Assembly: GCA_002007465.1 (NCBI GenBank)
Contig: LNAC01000103.1
Location: 1,944,565 to 2,008,564 of the forward strand
Source of the DNA: Ailurus styani
Lineage: Eukaryota; Chordata; Mammalia; Carnivora; Ailuridae
Length of the DNA: 64,000 nt
Direction: 5' to 3'
Positions 46,554 through 59,839 of this stretch are shown piece by piece. The first letter of the stretch is position 1. Each line of letters opens with the position of its first letter. The position numbers were made by a program, and so were the translations under genes. The notes beneath the pieces are model-generated. The model made no database searches. It saw only the letters and a list, made by a program, of their open reading frames with translations, and was not told where the DNA came from.

Positions 46554-46854
46554 AAGGTATTCAAATTTTCTTGTTCATAGACAAGAGTCATCACAATTTA
46601 TTTAGGTCTTCTTTTATTTCTTTGAGTGATGTTTTAGCATTATAGCACAGGTCTTCCACACTTTCTTATTTTCCAATATCAATATACATTATATACTTTT
46701 ATTTTACTTCTATGTTTTTTTTCAGTTAAAATTTCTAACTTGGTTTCCTACAAAAAACCAAGTTAACAACAAGCAAACAGAGACGACAAACAAATCTGGA
46801 TGAATTTTATGAGATGCTTTCTCTGTTTTAGCACTGATGTTGATTTAATAATTT

Positions 46855-47010
46855 TTTTAAAGATTTGATTTATTTCAGAGAGAGAATGCACGTGCATGAG
46901 GGAAGAGGGGCAGAAGAAGAAGTGACAGTGGGGCTAGATCCCAGGACCCTAAGATCATGACCTGAGCCAAAGGCAGATGCTTAACTGACTAAGTCACCAG
47001 GTGCCCCATA
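46855..47010 (-). mobile_element. CAN-SINE, old, shortened, antisense
   Basis: TTTTAAAGATTTGATTTATTTC leads to the inverted head CTAAGTCACCAGGTGCCCC. The target duplication TTGATTTAATAATTT at 46840-46854 and 47011-47025 is intact despite body divergence. The middle is shorter than in other copies. Confidence 0.9.
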
Positions 47011-47025
47011 TTGATTTAATAATTT

Positions 47026-48924
47026 ATCTAGCAAAACACTGATGTGATTGTTTTTCAAAAACTTCCCCTCAAATTACTAATATTTTCTTTGTAGACAAAT
47101 ATATTACCTGAAAAAAAATCACAATTTTGACTCTTTTCATATTTATTTATTTATTTGCATCCAAGAATTGTATTTCATCGAAAAGTTTGTATAGGTTACA
47201 CTTATTAGGTTAATATAAAATAAATGTGATAATTCATTTTAATTAAAGTACTGTCTTGATTTAAAAATGATTTGGTATTTTCTTAATCTGAAAATTCAAG
47301 TTAAAATCTTAGGAAAAATAGGTTGGACTGCCACAAGTGACTGATGCTGAACCTTATTCATCCCCCTGAATTTGGAATATTAATGCTGATTGGAAATCCA
47401 ACAAGAAGGAAGATGAGAATAGTACATTTCAGCTAGATCTCCGTCATTGCTACAAATGATTCAAGATTGCTTTGCTCGCTGATATCTGAATTTGTAAGAC
47501 TCTGTATGCTTTTACATTAATGCCTCTTTCTGGATGAAAAGTGTATTTCTGGTCTTCTTGTCAATTAAGGTGCAGGACTAATTTCCACAGTCTCTTTGGA
47601 TATTCTGTAGCTTTCCTTAGGAAGGCAAGCAGTTTCTTTTCTGCCATATCCACCAGTAAATGGAAAGAAATTTCTTTCACAAATTCACGTGTGGGGCCTG
47701 TAGTGCTTATCAGTGCTATCCGATATAACTGCAAGAATGGAAATACACTATAATTCTACACTACCACTGGGGTACCTACCAGCCACCTGTAGTTATGGAG
47801 TACTTGAAATGTGGCTGTTGCTGCAAAAGTTAGTTTTAGTTTAAGACCATTAGCTTCAAGTGAAATATTTGATTCTTGGTCCCCCAAAATTGTGATCTCT
47901 TTCCAATCATGGAGTCTCAAATTTAATATCCAGAGCCAAATTTTGATTGGCTTATTTTCCTGAAAAGTTTTAGCAGTTTCCCCCGCAAAAATAATTTTAT
48001 ATTCATTTCTAAGAATAAAGGAGCTCTGTGACCTAGTCATCTAGAATCCTAATTAAATGGAGTGAGTGAATAAATTTTCCATTCCGGCATGGAAAAATGA
48101 GTGACAAATTAGATGTAAATATTATTACAGTTGACAAAATTGTGTTCATGAATTTTAGCATATAATATGTGAGTTGTATCATGGGAGAAAGGATTGTAGC
48201 ATCATAATGGCTATTGAATAAAATAATTTTCTGCAATACTAATGTTTCTAATAGGATATTTGATGTTCCCATTTCTACATTAACTTGTACTATAATCCAT
48301 TGTGATAACATTAAGTGGTGCTTCTAAATTCAGTTTATAGCCATATGCCATTTCTTGACTAAAGGAAATACTCTGTTAGAAAAAAATCATAGTTATATCC
48401 AAATGATTATATTTATTATAAGTGTATTGCTTATATAGTGAAGTTAAGAAAACTGAAATCTTTTATGCAGAGACAGGAAATAAATATATAAATGAATAGC
48501 TTTTTGAAAGTTATAATGTATGTACAACCCCATTTTTAAATTAGAGCTAAAAAGGAATTAAGTTAATTTAATATTGTCTTTTCTCATAATACAAATGAAA
48601 CTCGTGTCTTAATGGTTCTTTTTTTATTCATTCAATTATTTTAGCATTGTGTCTTCATTATGGCATATACAATGAACAGCAAAGGAACATTAAAGTAGTG
48701 GTCAATGATTTATTTCAGTGTAAATATTGTTGTAGCACCGATTAAGACATTGAACAGTAGAAACACTTCAAACATCTATCATTTCGCCTTCCTCAGTGCA
48801 GATTAACCAATCTGTAATAAATGTGTAACTTTTCTTTAAGATTTGCTACCTAAAATGCATCACCAGTTACTATGATTTTTACATTTTGTTAAACTTTAAA
48901 TTTAGTTGCTCATTTATATTTTTT
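47026..48924. other. Mostly unannotated; possible hAT-type MITE at 47710-47850
   Basis: CAGTGCTATCCGATATAACT followed by CCAGCCACCTGTAGTTATGG and TACTTGAAATGTGGCTG (47712-47820) resembles a common old mammalian non-autonomous hAT-type DNA transposon; family not assigned. The rest is AT-rich with no recognised element. Minus-strand frames at 47756-48040 and 48033-48311 have no recognisable domain. Confidence 0.45.
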
Positions 48925-48940
48925 AAGAAATGTATGTCCA

Positions 48941-49144
48941 GGGCGCCTGGGTGGCTCAGTGGGTTAAAGCCTCTGCTTTCGGCTCAGGTCATGATCTCAG
49001 CATCCTGGGATCGAGGCCCGCATCGGGCTCTCTGCTCAGCAGGGAGCCTGCTTCCTCCTCTCCCTGTCTCTCTGCCTGCCTCTCTGCCTACTTGTAATCT
49101 CTCTCTCTGTGTCAAATGAATAAATAAAATCTTTAAAAAAAAAA
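48941..49144 (+). mobile_element. CAN-SINE, mustelid-type, near consensus
   Basis: GGGCGCCTGGGTGGCTCAG, GGTTAAAGCCTCTGCTTTCGG, CT-rich middle and CAAATGAATAAATAAAATC tail. The 16-bp target duplication AAGAAATGTATGTCCA / AAGAAATATATGTCCA (48925-48940; 49145-49160) has one mismatch. Confidence 0.96.
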
Positions 49145-49164
49145 AAGAAATATATGTCCATCAG

Positions 49165-51500
49165 ATTATTTCCTCCTTTTTAATAGCTGTATTTGAATCA
49201 TTATTGCTCAATAATATCAGTTTGCCATACTTTATATACTCTCTATAAGTTAATGATTCTTTGGGTGATTTCCATTTTCAGGAAATAATAAATGTTCTTC
49301 TGTGAACATAGCCATATATGTCTATTGGTACACATGTCCACATACCCATATCTATAGGATATTCATGTATAAGCAACATTGCTTCAATAGAGCATATAGA
49401 TATATTCACTATTAATAGATAGTATCGGACCATTTCTCAAAATTATTGTTCCAACTGACACTCCCCCTAAAAAGTATTTATGGTTCCTGTTGCTTTGCTT
49501 CATACCCTTGTCAACACATGCATCAATCTTTTTAATTTTAGTCATTCTAATGAATGTATGGCCATGTTACATTGTGCTTTTAATTTGCACTTAGTTGATT
49601 ACTAATGAAGTTAAGTACCCTGTTTTCAATAATTTTGACATATGTTTTGTGAAGAGCCTATTCACATTTCTTTCTCACATTTGTATTTCTGTGTATTTTG
49701 TCATTTCTTTATTGATTTGTGGAGGTTATTTATATTTTGGTAATAAGCTATTTGTCAGTTTTATATTTGGCAAACATAATCTCTAACTTTATGACTTGGT
49801 TTTCAGTCTCTTAATTTTAATGTAATACGATTTATTATTTTTTTCTTTTAGTTTATGTTTTATGTCCTGGTGAATAAGTCTTCTCATACCCAAAGTTATG
49901 AAGTTGTTGAAGATACATTGTATGAAGATATATCTATATCTATACATATTATTTATATATACATGTACACTAGGAATTTTATTCACTTCTCACATTGAGA
50001 TCTGCTAATTCTAAAATGATTTTTGTGTATCCTGTGATATATGGGCCACATTTCTTTCCTGGTATGAATATCAAATTGACTTCACAAGCATTTTGAAAAG
50101 AGCACCTTTTCTTCATTGCTCTTAATACTAAGTCTTATGCCAGTATTGGTGGGTTTTGGTGTTTGGATCCCAATTTCCTTTGTTTGGCCTACTTATCTAG
50201 TCTTGCACAAATACTATGATCTCTTAATTAAATGAGGTTTTATAACAATACTTCATATATGATCTAGCAAATGGTTCTCATTTTGTTGTTTTTCCTCTAA
50301 GATTGATTTTTAGATAGACTTAGAACTTTGCATGTTTAAAGACCAGCGGGTCAAGTTATAACGGGGAAAAAACTGATGATACAGACAAAATAATATTGTT
50401 ATCATTTCCAAGGTGAATAGATATCTAGAGAAAATGTGGATAGTTTGTGGAGAATTAACATCATTAAAATATTGATTTGTTTAATCTATGAACATGTATA
50501 AGTTAATTGATTGAGGGTTTTTGAAATTATAAATAATAACATTTCGTATTTTTAGTTATAGAACTATTGGCCTCCATTTTTTTAAACTTATTCTTAAGGG
50601 ATTGAGAATAACTTTTTCTTTAATGTTATTTTTTAGTACCAGAGAATAGCATATAGACTATGCTCTTGTATTTTCTGTGAACACAAACTTATCATCTATG
50701 AATAAAGTTATGTTTTTCCTTTATAATCCATACAGATTTTATTTTATTGACTTATATCATGACTTAGGACTTTTATAGAATTATACTGGAACAGATGGCA
50801 GTAGAAATACTTGTCTCTATTCTAATCTTAAAAGTATATAATTTGTAACATTATTCATTATGTCACCATACTTTAGAAATCATGCTTAGTTTGTTAGGCT
50901 AACTTTGTTCCTATGTAAGAGCTCTTTATCAAGAATGTATATAGAAAGATGTAATCAACTTTATTGAAATGTTTACATGATTTTCTCTTTCATTATGCCA
51001 GTGTTCAAATTATTCTCATAAATTTTCTTATAGTAAATCAACCTTCTGTTATTAAAATAAATTCATGATGGTAAATAAATATTATTTTATATGTACTCTG
51101 CTATTCTGTATATAAATTACTTTCCAATTCTTTTTAATTTTTTTTAGGATTCTTGTGTCTATATTCAGAAGTAAAATTAGCCTGTACATTTCCTTTACCA
51201 AATCATATTTTATTTCATACATTTTTCTACCTTTTGTAGTTCATCCTTGAGCTTAAATCTCTGATCATGTTCTTTTTGTTTGAAGATATCTATTTGCATT
51301 CTTTTAGTGCAGAATTGGTTATGGTTTATTAATTGGTTTTTATTTTTCTCAGAATACCTTCACTTCTTCTTCATTCCAAAATGATGTTTTCATTTGGTAA
51401 ATAATTCTAGGTTGGAAGTTTTTCTCTTTCATTGGTTTGCAGGCCTTATTTTCTTATCTTGTAGAATCTAGGGTTTCATCATGAAGTCTTCTCTCAGGTT
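49165..51500 (-). mobile_element. Degenerate antisense L1, long
   Basis: Landmarks of antisense L1 occur in 3'-to-5' order: an ORF2 end near 49450-49760 (TTAATTTGCACTTAGTTGAT, AAGCTATTTGTCAGTTTTAT), mid ORF2 at about 50500-50830 (TGTTTTTCCTTTATAATCC), and at 51290-51480 sequence with GGTTGGAAGTTTTTCTCTTT, which belongs nearer the L1 5' half. Many stops, old divergence. Limits are approximate, and a short TATATC-rich stretch lies at 49927-49965. Confidence 0.65.
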
Positions 51501-53010
51501 CTTTTCTCTCTCTTTCTCTCTCTATTGAAGTTTTTTTCTTTGTTTTCTGCTTTAAGCAATTGTGAGTGTGTGTGTTTATTTTTTAGTGAGAATTCTTTAC
51601 TATGTCAACTGAATAATCAGTTTGGGGAATTTCTTAGCACTATTTCAAAAATACTTCATATATTAGATCTTCATGTTGTGTCCTTCAATCTCTTTTGTAT
51701 ATTTCTTACTTTTGCCTTTTCTTGCTTAAGTCAGAATGTTTTCCTCTGACACTCACCTTCATAAGTCTCTCTTCAGTTCTTTTGAACAATTGCCAAATTG
51801 CCCATCCCACTATCTTTTAAAAGTAAGATTATATTTTTTCTTTTTTCAGATGTCTCCTCCAGTACCTTTCTGAAGGATATATGTACTAGCAATACAATAA
51901 AAATTATCTTTTTGATTAATGACACCTATTACATAAAATGTTAATCTTATATAAAATGTGCATAATTTAATTTTTGTTAACTTTCTTTATAAGATATAAT
52001 CAAATGAACTTTGGATTCAGAGGTTTACACTAATATTATCCCTACCCTTACTTTGTATATTAGCTATGACAACCAAAAGTCTCCCTTACCATTATATTTC
52101 TTACCTAGTATTAGAAAATACGTTTTGAAACCCTTACCATTATTGTGCAGGTTATTTGAAATAATGACTACCTTAAAGTATTAATGAATACTTTATAAGG
52201 CCCAATAATTGTAAGTTTGTTATTTTAAATTATTTAACAATAAATATATGGCATCAAAATGCATGTGAAATCAAATTTATAGTTTAATTATTGTATTCTT
52301 TTTAGAAAACAATGTAAGTGCCAATAAAGTGACGCACACAAATACATACTGTCACACACATAACCAGAATCCTAAATGTGAACTGCAGATTGATCTTCAA
52401 TTTAAGAACTGATTAAATTCCAATAATTCTCACCAAATCAACATCCTGTAGAAACTAAAGTTGTCCCAGCTAGCTGTCTAAATTTAAATAAGATTATATA
52501 TTCAATGTCAGCTCTGTTTCTGGGCTCCTGTGCCTTTTATACTGTATTGTTGGCTCATTTTTATACACATAAAAATGTAAACACATGCACACAATACACG
52601 GACACTTGGTGCACTTTCACTGTCTCACTAATTGGCCTACTGATTGTTAGTTACCAATGTCCCTCTACATGTTTGTGTAGGGATAGAAAAATGTCAGGGA
52701 TAGAAGAATAGGAAGGCATGCTGCTGATGTTTTATTTGAGTGGTTAGATTATAATATTTTTTAACAAGTCTTCTCTTGCTTGTTTTGATTGTTTTTAATT
52801 GTTACAAATTATATTTTTTCCTATCTCTAACATAACAGCAATAATATAATCCTTACCAAATAAACCCCATAAAACTCTTCCAGCAATAGGGTTTTTATAG
52901 TTATTGCCAAGCGTCTTCTTGTGATGAGTCTTGTCAGAGGCAGAGGAAGATAAAGACGAGGAGAGAGAGTTCTACAGAATAAAAGACCCTAAGAATTTTT
53001 TAAATGTCTT
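51501..53010. other. Unannotated AT-rich sequence
   Basis: Some of the first 400 bases may be further L1 decay. Nothing else is recognised. The frame at 51525-51749 is chance. Confidence 0.4.
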
Positions 53011-53027
53011 TTTAAAAATAAAAGTTC

Positions 53028-53235
53028 TGGGGGACACCTGGGTGGCTCAGTCCTTAAAGTGTCTGCCTTCAGCTCAGGTCATGATTCCAGAGTCCTGGGA
53101 TCAAGCCCCACATCTGGCTCCCTGCTCAGCAGGAAGCCTGCTTCTCCCTCTCCCACTCTCCCTGAGTTCATCCCCTCTCTCTCTCTCTCTGTCAAATAAA
53201 TAAATAAAATCTTTAAAAAAATAAAAATAAAAAAT
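53028..53235 (+). mobile_element. CAN-SINE
   Basis: GGGGACACCTGGGTGGCTCAG, TCCTTAAAGTGTCTGCC, and CAAATAAATAAATAAAATC with a long AAATAAAAATA tail. AAAATAAAAGTTC before and AAAATACAAGTTC after are the target duplication with one mismatch. Confidence 0.93.
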
Positions 53236-53289
53236 AAAAATACAAGTTCCATGAATCTTTGAATGAAACATATATTAATGCTAATTGCT

Positions 53290-53445
53290 GTTTGTTCACT
53301 AAACATTTTACTTGTATTATCTCAGCTGATGTTCTCAAAACATCTGTGAATTTAGTATTTTGTGTGTGCGAAGTATGCTATGGTTAGGCAAACTGTCGCA
53401 AATTATTCATCTAGTATGTGTTAGGCCTGTGGTTTGAACCTATTA
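53290..53445. repeat. Possible MIR-type remnant
   Basis: CACTAAACATTTTACTTGTATTATCTC and GTTAGGCCTGTGGTTTGAACC are weakly MIR-like in order. Ancient and uncertain. Confidence 0.35.
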
Positions 53446-54039
53446 CAAATATGAAGTTGTTAAAAGACTCCATGACTTGCATTGGCAGTAGGTTTTTGTT
53501 GTTTGCTGTGTTAACTCTTTCATCAGAATTTCCAAAGTCTGATCCTGCCAGAACTTGGTTTTACTACTTCCTAAAGGATTCCCCCGCCTGAGCCTGACTT
53601 GTCTTTTTACTGCTACACTTCAGTCTAGGGTCACCTCTTTCTTAGATTTCTGTTTTTCTATATTCTGAATGTGACTTTCAGTCCTTTAATGAAAATATTT
53701 TTTCTTTCAACATTCCATTACACACAATATTCTCTGTAGTTTTTAATAACTGTCTGGCTCATATATATATTCTTCCTCCTTAAATGTCTCTCTTTAATTG
53801 ATTAATATTGAGTGTCTCTACTAGGAATATTGGGCACTTATACTTCTTGCTACATGGCAATAAATTTCATACTAATTTCTCATTTGGTATTTGCTGTATT
53901 TTTTGTTCCACAACCACATATAGTTAATTGTTCCTTAGAATCCCACATTAATCTAGAAAGTACTGAGAATATTTTTATTTTATAATAAGCTCTCCCTGCT
54001 TTCCCTTTTTACCTAAAATATAACTGGTAATAAAAATTT
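53446..54039. other. Unannotated AT-rich sequence
   Basis: No recognised element or gene. Confidence 0.4.
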
Positions 54040-54257
54040 CATTTTTATATCGTAAAAATTAATTTGAAGTTTGTTTAGTTGCATACATACAAATCCAATA
54101 GTCATTTTATGAATTTTGAAATACTAGGAAATGCATTAAGATTTTATCNCATTTTTAGATCGTAAAAATTAATTTGAAGTTTGTTTAGTTGCATAATACA
54201 AATCCAATAGTCATTTTATGAATTTTGAAATACTAGGAAATGCATTAAGATTTTATC
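54040..54257. repeat. 109-bp duplicated block around a single N
   Basis: 54040-54148 and 54150-54257 are copies separated by N at 54149, differing by one substitution (TATATCG versus TAGATCG) and one base deletion (CATACATAC versus CATAATAC). Probably two alleles placed in series by the assembler. Confidence 0.93.
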
Positions 54258-55735
54258 TGGACAAAATAAAAAAGGAACTAAGCACATATTTTACTGATTT
54301 ATATTGATCTTAACATTTAGTAAAATCAAGCTTTTAATATTTTTTAAAACATTTCAAGTTTTATCATTTTATTCTTTCTGGCTTTTAGTTGTCTGCACTA
54401 TTTTTGGAAATTGTTTCAGTCTTCTTCAGAGAAAATCAGGAAATGCAATTCAGTGGAAAGGGTATAATGTGAAGCAAGGCAGTCGGGGGTCAAACTGCAT
54501 AGGTTCAAATACCACTTCTGCTATGTGTCTGAGTGGATTATAATAAATATTCAGGTATAAAGATTTCCAATGATAAAGAGATGTTTTTTTAAATGGCATT
54601 GCAAGAGACTCAAAAGTATTGTTTTCTATGAATATTTTCTTGTTCAAAGTTATTTAACATTTGTGAATTTTGCATGTAATATTTTATTAGTAAAATTTAG
54701 TTTTAATGTTCTAAGTCTCATATTCAAGAAAATTATAAGGAAAGAATCAGAGGAATATGAGTCTCTTTGACAAATGGAAGAGATGAAAAATATTTCTATT
54801 GAAGACATGTTTTATTTGTCTAGAGGATAATACTGTTATTGTAAAGTAGAGTGTTCTGCCATTCTCTGTTGTCTTTGTGTCTGTGTCACTGAGCTGTGGG
54901 GCCCAAATAGTGAACAGGGCAGGCACTCCACTGTAGAACGTATGAGTTTTAGAAAACAAATGGTAAGATAAAAACTCAACTGTAGCACATGAGAGGTTAA
55001 AGGTAGAGAGAGGGCAGGGTCCTTTCCTAAACCCAGGTGGCTCCCAGGGGATTTTGATTCCTTCCTCTAAAGTCAATTATGTATTTATAGCACTAACTTT
55101 GACTTGAGGAAGAATTGACAGAAATAGCCTGGTGAATCGGTAGACAGAATGTGTATTGGCAGGTTTGAAAGTCTGTGTGCAGTGGAGTCCTGAGAAGCTG
55201 ACAGCTCCAGGCAATAGAAAGTGAAAAAGCATATCCTTTGCTTCTACAGGACTTCCCACACAGATAGCTTAAAAAGCCAAACTTTGAACAAGATATGGAC
55301 ATTTAGAGACTGAAATCACCAAGATTCTCACTCAGATAGTATTGATAGATAATATTTGCAATCCTCTGATCTTAAATCATTTCTATGAATCTTCATGACA
55401 ATCCTAGAAAACAGAATGCTTCCTCATACCCATTTTAAATAAGAAAACACAGCACAGACTTGTTTTCCAAAGGTTATGCAGTTTTTAAGTAGTGGGGTGT
55501 GTATTATATTCATATGTTTATGTTGATGTTTGATATTATATCTTAACAATTTTAAGAGTAGACAATTCTTAAATATTAGAATTAAAATACATACTTATAT
55601 TCTTCTAAAAATATAAAGGTCAACTGCCAATTAAGTCAGTGTCTACATTAATTCAAAGAAAGATACTGTATTTAAACATCTCAATCTATTAAATTCTTTA
55701 TAATTTTTAAATTAAAAAAAATTTTTTTGAAATGG
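54258..55735. other. Mostly unannotated; two MIR-type traces
   Basis: A MIR-like stretch (GGGTCAAACTGCATAGGTTCAAA, then CTGCTATGTGTCTGAG) lies near 54480-54535. Another trace (CATACCCATTTTAAATAAG, then CAAAGGTTATGCAG) is near 55430-55490. The segment 54840-55280 is less AT-rich, with opposite-strand frames lacking any recognised domain. Confidence 0.45.
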
Positions 55736-55999
55736 CAATGTCTTTCATTTATTTTTTATTTTGTTTTATTATTTCCCCCAGGGGTACAGGTCTGTGAATC
55801 ATCAGGTTTACACCTTTCACAGCACTCACTGTAGCACAAACCCTCCCCAATGTCCATAACCCAGCCATTCTATCCCTACCCCTCCCACCCCCGAGTAACC
55901 CTCAGTTTGTTTCATGAGATTAAGACTCTCTTATGGTTTGTCTCCTACCCAATCCCATCTTGTTTCATTTTTTCCCTCCCTACCTGCCATGCCCCCCTG

Positions 56000-58900
56000 C
56001 CCTGCCCCTCAAGTTCCTCATATCAGAGAGATCATATGATAATTTTCTTTCTCTGATTGACTTATTTCGCTTAGCAAAATACCCTCTGGTTCCATCCACG
56101 TCTTTGCAAGTGGCAACATTGAGTTTCTTTTGATGCCTGCATAGTATTCCACTGTATAGACATACCACATCTTCTTTATCAGTTCATCTGTTGATGGACA
56201 TCTAGGTTCTTTCCGTAGTTTGGCTATTGTGGACATTGCTGCTATAAACATTCAGGTGCGTGTGACCCTGAGGATCAGTACCTTTATATCTTTAGGGTAA
56301 ATACCCAGTAGTGCAATTGCTGGGTCATAGGGTAGCTCTATTTTCAACTTTTTGAGGAACCTCCATACTGTTTTGCAGAGTGACTGCACCACCTTGCATT
56401 CCCACCAGCAGTGTAGGATGGTTCCCCTTTCTCCACATCCTCGCCAACATCTGTCGTTTCCTGACTCGTTAATTTTAGCCGTTCTGACTGGTGGTATCTC
56501 ACTGTGGTTTTATTTGTATTTCCCTGATGCCGAGTGATGTTGAGCACTTTCTCATGTGTCTGTTGGCCATTTGGATGTCTTCTTTGGAGAAATGTCTGTT
56601 CATGTCTTCTGCCCATTGCTTGATGGTTATTTGTTCAATGGGTGTTGAGTTTGATAAGTTCTTTATAGATTTTGGATACAAGCTCTTTATCTGATATGTC
56701 ACTTGCAAATATCTTCTCCCATTCTGTCAATTGTCTTTTTGTTTTGTCGACTGTTTCCTTTGCTGTGCAAAAGCTTTTAATCTTGATGAAGTCCCAATAG
56801 TTCATTTTTGCCCTTGCTTCCCTTACCTTTGGTGATGTTCCTAGGAAAAAGTTGCTGTGGGTGAGGTCAAAAAGGTTGCTGCTTGTGTTCTCCTCAAGGA
56901 TTTTGATGGATTCCTGTCTCACATTGAGGTCTTTCATCCATTTTGAGTCTATTTTTGTGTGTGGTGTAAGGAAATGACCCAGTTTCACTTTTCTGCATGT
57001 GGCTGTCCAGTTTTCCCAACACCTTTTGTTGAAGAGACTGTCTTTTTTCCATTGGACTTTCTTTCCTGCTTTGTCGAAGATTAGTTGACCATAGAGTTGA
57101 GGGTCCATTTCTGGGCTCTCTATTCTGTTCCACTGATCTATGTGTCTGTTTTTGTGCCATTACCATACTGTCTCGATGATGACAGCTTTGTAATAGAGCT
57201 TGAAGTCTGGAATTGGATGCTGCCAACTTTGATTTTCTTTTTCAACATTCCTCTGGCTATTCAGGGTCTGGTTCCATATAAATTTTCTGGTTCCATATAA
57301 ATTTTAGGATTATTTGTTCCATTTCTTTGAAAAAAGTTGATGGTATTTTGATAGGGATTGTATTAAATGTGTAGATTGCTTTAGGCAGATAGACATTTTC
57401 ACAATATTTGTTCTTCCAATCCATGAGCATGGAATGTTTTTCCATTTCTTTGTGTTTTCCTCAATTTCTTTCACAAGTACTTTATAGTTTTCTGAGTACA
57501 GATTCTTTGCCTCTTTGGTTAGATTTATTCCTAGGTATCTTATGGTTTTGGGTGCAATTGTAAATGGGTTCAACTCCTTAATTTCTCTTTCTTCTGTCTT
57601 GCTGTTGGTGTATAGAAATGCAACTGATTTCTGTTGATTTTCTATCCTGACACTTTACTGAGTTCCTGCATGAGTTCTGGCAGTTTGGGAGGGGAGTCTG
57701 CAAAGAGTGAGAGTGAGAGTTGGACTTCTTCTTTGTCGATTTGGATGCCTTTTATTTCTTTTTGTTGTCTGTTTGCTCAGGCTAGGACCTCTAGTAGTAT
57801 GTTGAATAGCAGTGGTGATAGTGGACAGTCCTGTCATGTTCCTGACCTTAGGGGGAAAAGCTCTGTTTTTCCCCATTGAGAATGAGATTCACTGTGGGTT
57901 TTTCATAATTGGCTTTCATGATATTGAGGTATATACCCTCTATGCCTACACTGTGAAGAGTTTTGATCAAGAAAGGATGCTGTACTTTGTCAAATGCTTT
58001 CTCAGCATCTATTGAGAGTATCATATGGTTCTTGATCTTTCTTTTATTAATGTATTGTATCACATTGATTGGTTTGTGGATGTTGAACCAACCTTGCAGC
58101 CCAGGAATAAATCCCACTTGGTCATGGTGAATGGATCCTATTGGCTAATATTTTGGTGAGAATTTTTATATCCTTGTTTGTCAAGGATATTGGTCTGTAA
58201 TTTTCCTTTTTGATGGGGTCTTTGTCTGGTTTTAGGATCAATGCTGGCCTCATAAAATGAGTTTGGAAGTTTTCCTTCCATTTCTATTTTTTGGAACAGT
58301 TTCAGGAAAATGAGTATTAATTCATCTTTAAATGTTTAGTAGAATTCCCCTGGGAGTCCGTCTGGCTCTGGGCTCTTGTTTTTTGGGAGATTTTTGATGA
58401 CTGCTTCAGTCTCCTTACTGAGTATGGGTCTATTCAGGTTTTCTATTTCTTCCTGGTTCAGTTTTATTAGTTTATATGTCTCTAGGAATGCATCCATTTC
58501 TTCTAGATTGCTGGTGTATACTTGCTCATAATATGTTCCTATAATTGTCTTTCTTCGGTGTTGGTTGTGATTCTCCTCTTTCATTCATGATTTTATTAAT
58601 TTAGGTCCTTTCTCTTTTCTTTTTGATAAGTCTGGCCAGGGTTTAATGAATCTATTAATTCTTTCAAAGAACCAGCTCCTAGTTTCATCGATTTGTTCTA
58701 CTGTTCTTTTGGTTTCTATTTCATTGATTTCTGCTCTGATCTTTATTATTTCTCTTCTCCTGCTGGGTTTAGGCTTTCTTTGCTGTTCTTTCTCCAGCTC
58801 CTTTAGGTGTAGGGGTAGGTTGTGTACTTGAGACCTTTCTTGTTTCTTGAAAAAGGCTTGTATAGCTATTTACTTTCCTCTCAGGACCGCCTTTGCTGTG

Positions 58901-59765
58901 TCCCAAAGATTTTGAACAGTTGTACTTTCATTTTACTCATTTCCATGATTTTTTAAAATTCTTCTTTAATTTCCTGGTTGACCCATTTATTCTTTAGTAG
59001 GATGCTCTTTAACCTCTATGTATTTGGGTTCTTTCCAACTTTGCTCTTGTGGTTGAGTTCTAGTTTCAAGCATTGTGGTCTGAAAATATGCAGGGAATGA
59101 TCCCAATCTTTTGGTACCAGTTGAGACCTGATTTATGACCCAGGATGTGATCTATTCTGGAGAATGTTCCATATGCACTAGAGAAGAGTGTGTATTCTAT
59201 TTTGGGGGGATGGAATGTTCTGCATATATCTGTGATGTCCATCTGGTCCAGTGTGTCATTTAAATCATTTATTTCCTTGTTCATCTTTTGCTTAGATCAT
59301 CTGTCCATTTCAGTGAGGGGGTTGTTAAAGTCCCCTACTATTACTGTATTATTGTCAATGTGTTTCTTTGATTTTGTTATTAATTGGTTTATATAAAAGA
59401 CTGCTCCCATGTTAGGGGCATAGATATTTAAAATTGTTAGATCTTCTTTTTGGGCAGACTCTTTAAGTATGATATAGTGTTCTTCCTCATCTCTTATTAT
59501 AGTCTTTGGCTTAAAATCTAATTTATCTGATATAAGGATTGCCACCCCAGCTTTCTTTTGATGTCCATTAGCATGGTATATTGTTTTCCACCCCCTCACT
59601 TTAAATCTGGAGGTGTCTTTCAGTATAAAATGAGTTTCTTTCAGAAAGCATATTGATGGGTCTTGTTTTTTTTTTTTTTATCCGTTCTGATACCCTGTAT
59701 CTTTTGATTGGGCATTTAGCCCATTTACATTCAGGGTAACTATTGAAAGATATGAATTTATTACC
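56000..59765 (-). pseudogene. L1 ORF2 pseudogene (endonuclease/reverse transcriptase)
   Basis: Remnant of L1 ORF2p, which nicks target DNA and reverse-transcribes L1 RNA. In order on the minus strand: the endonuclease start (TLNVNGLN, about 59720), KETHF, GDFN near 59320, and SDHNA at 59066-59080, so the main endonuclease residues are still readable. Then reverse-transcriptase segments NKSPEPDGLPGEFY (58336-58377) and [11 protein letters not shown] near 58000-58030. The FADD catalytic motif is ruined near 57690-57700: it reads FADS followed by unrelated residues. The C-terminal region includes VYTVEYYAGIKRN (about 56130-56165). The frame changes many times, so it cannot encode an active protein. 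A 19-bp tandem duplication lies at 57267-57304. Confidence 0.93.
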
Positions 59766-59839
59766 ACTGTATTGCCTGGAAGGTGACTCTTACTGTATAT
59801 TGTCTCTATTCCTTTCTGGTCTGTTACTGGTCTGTTACT

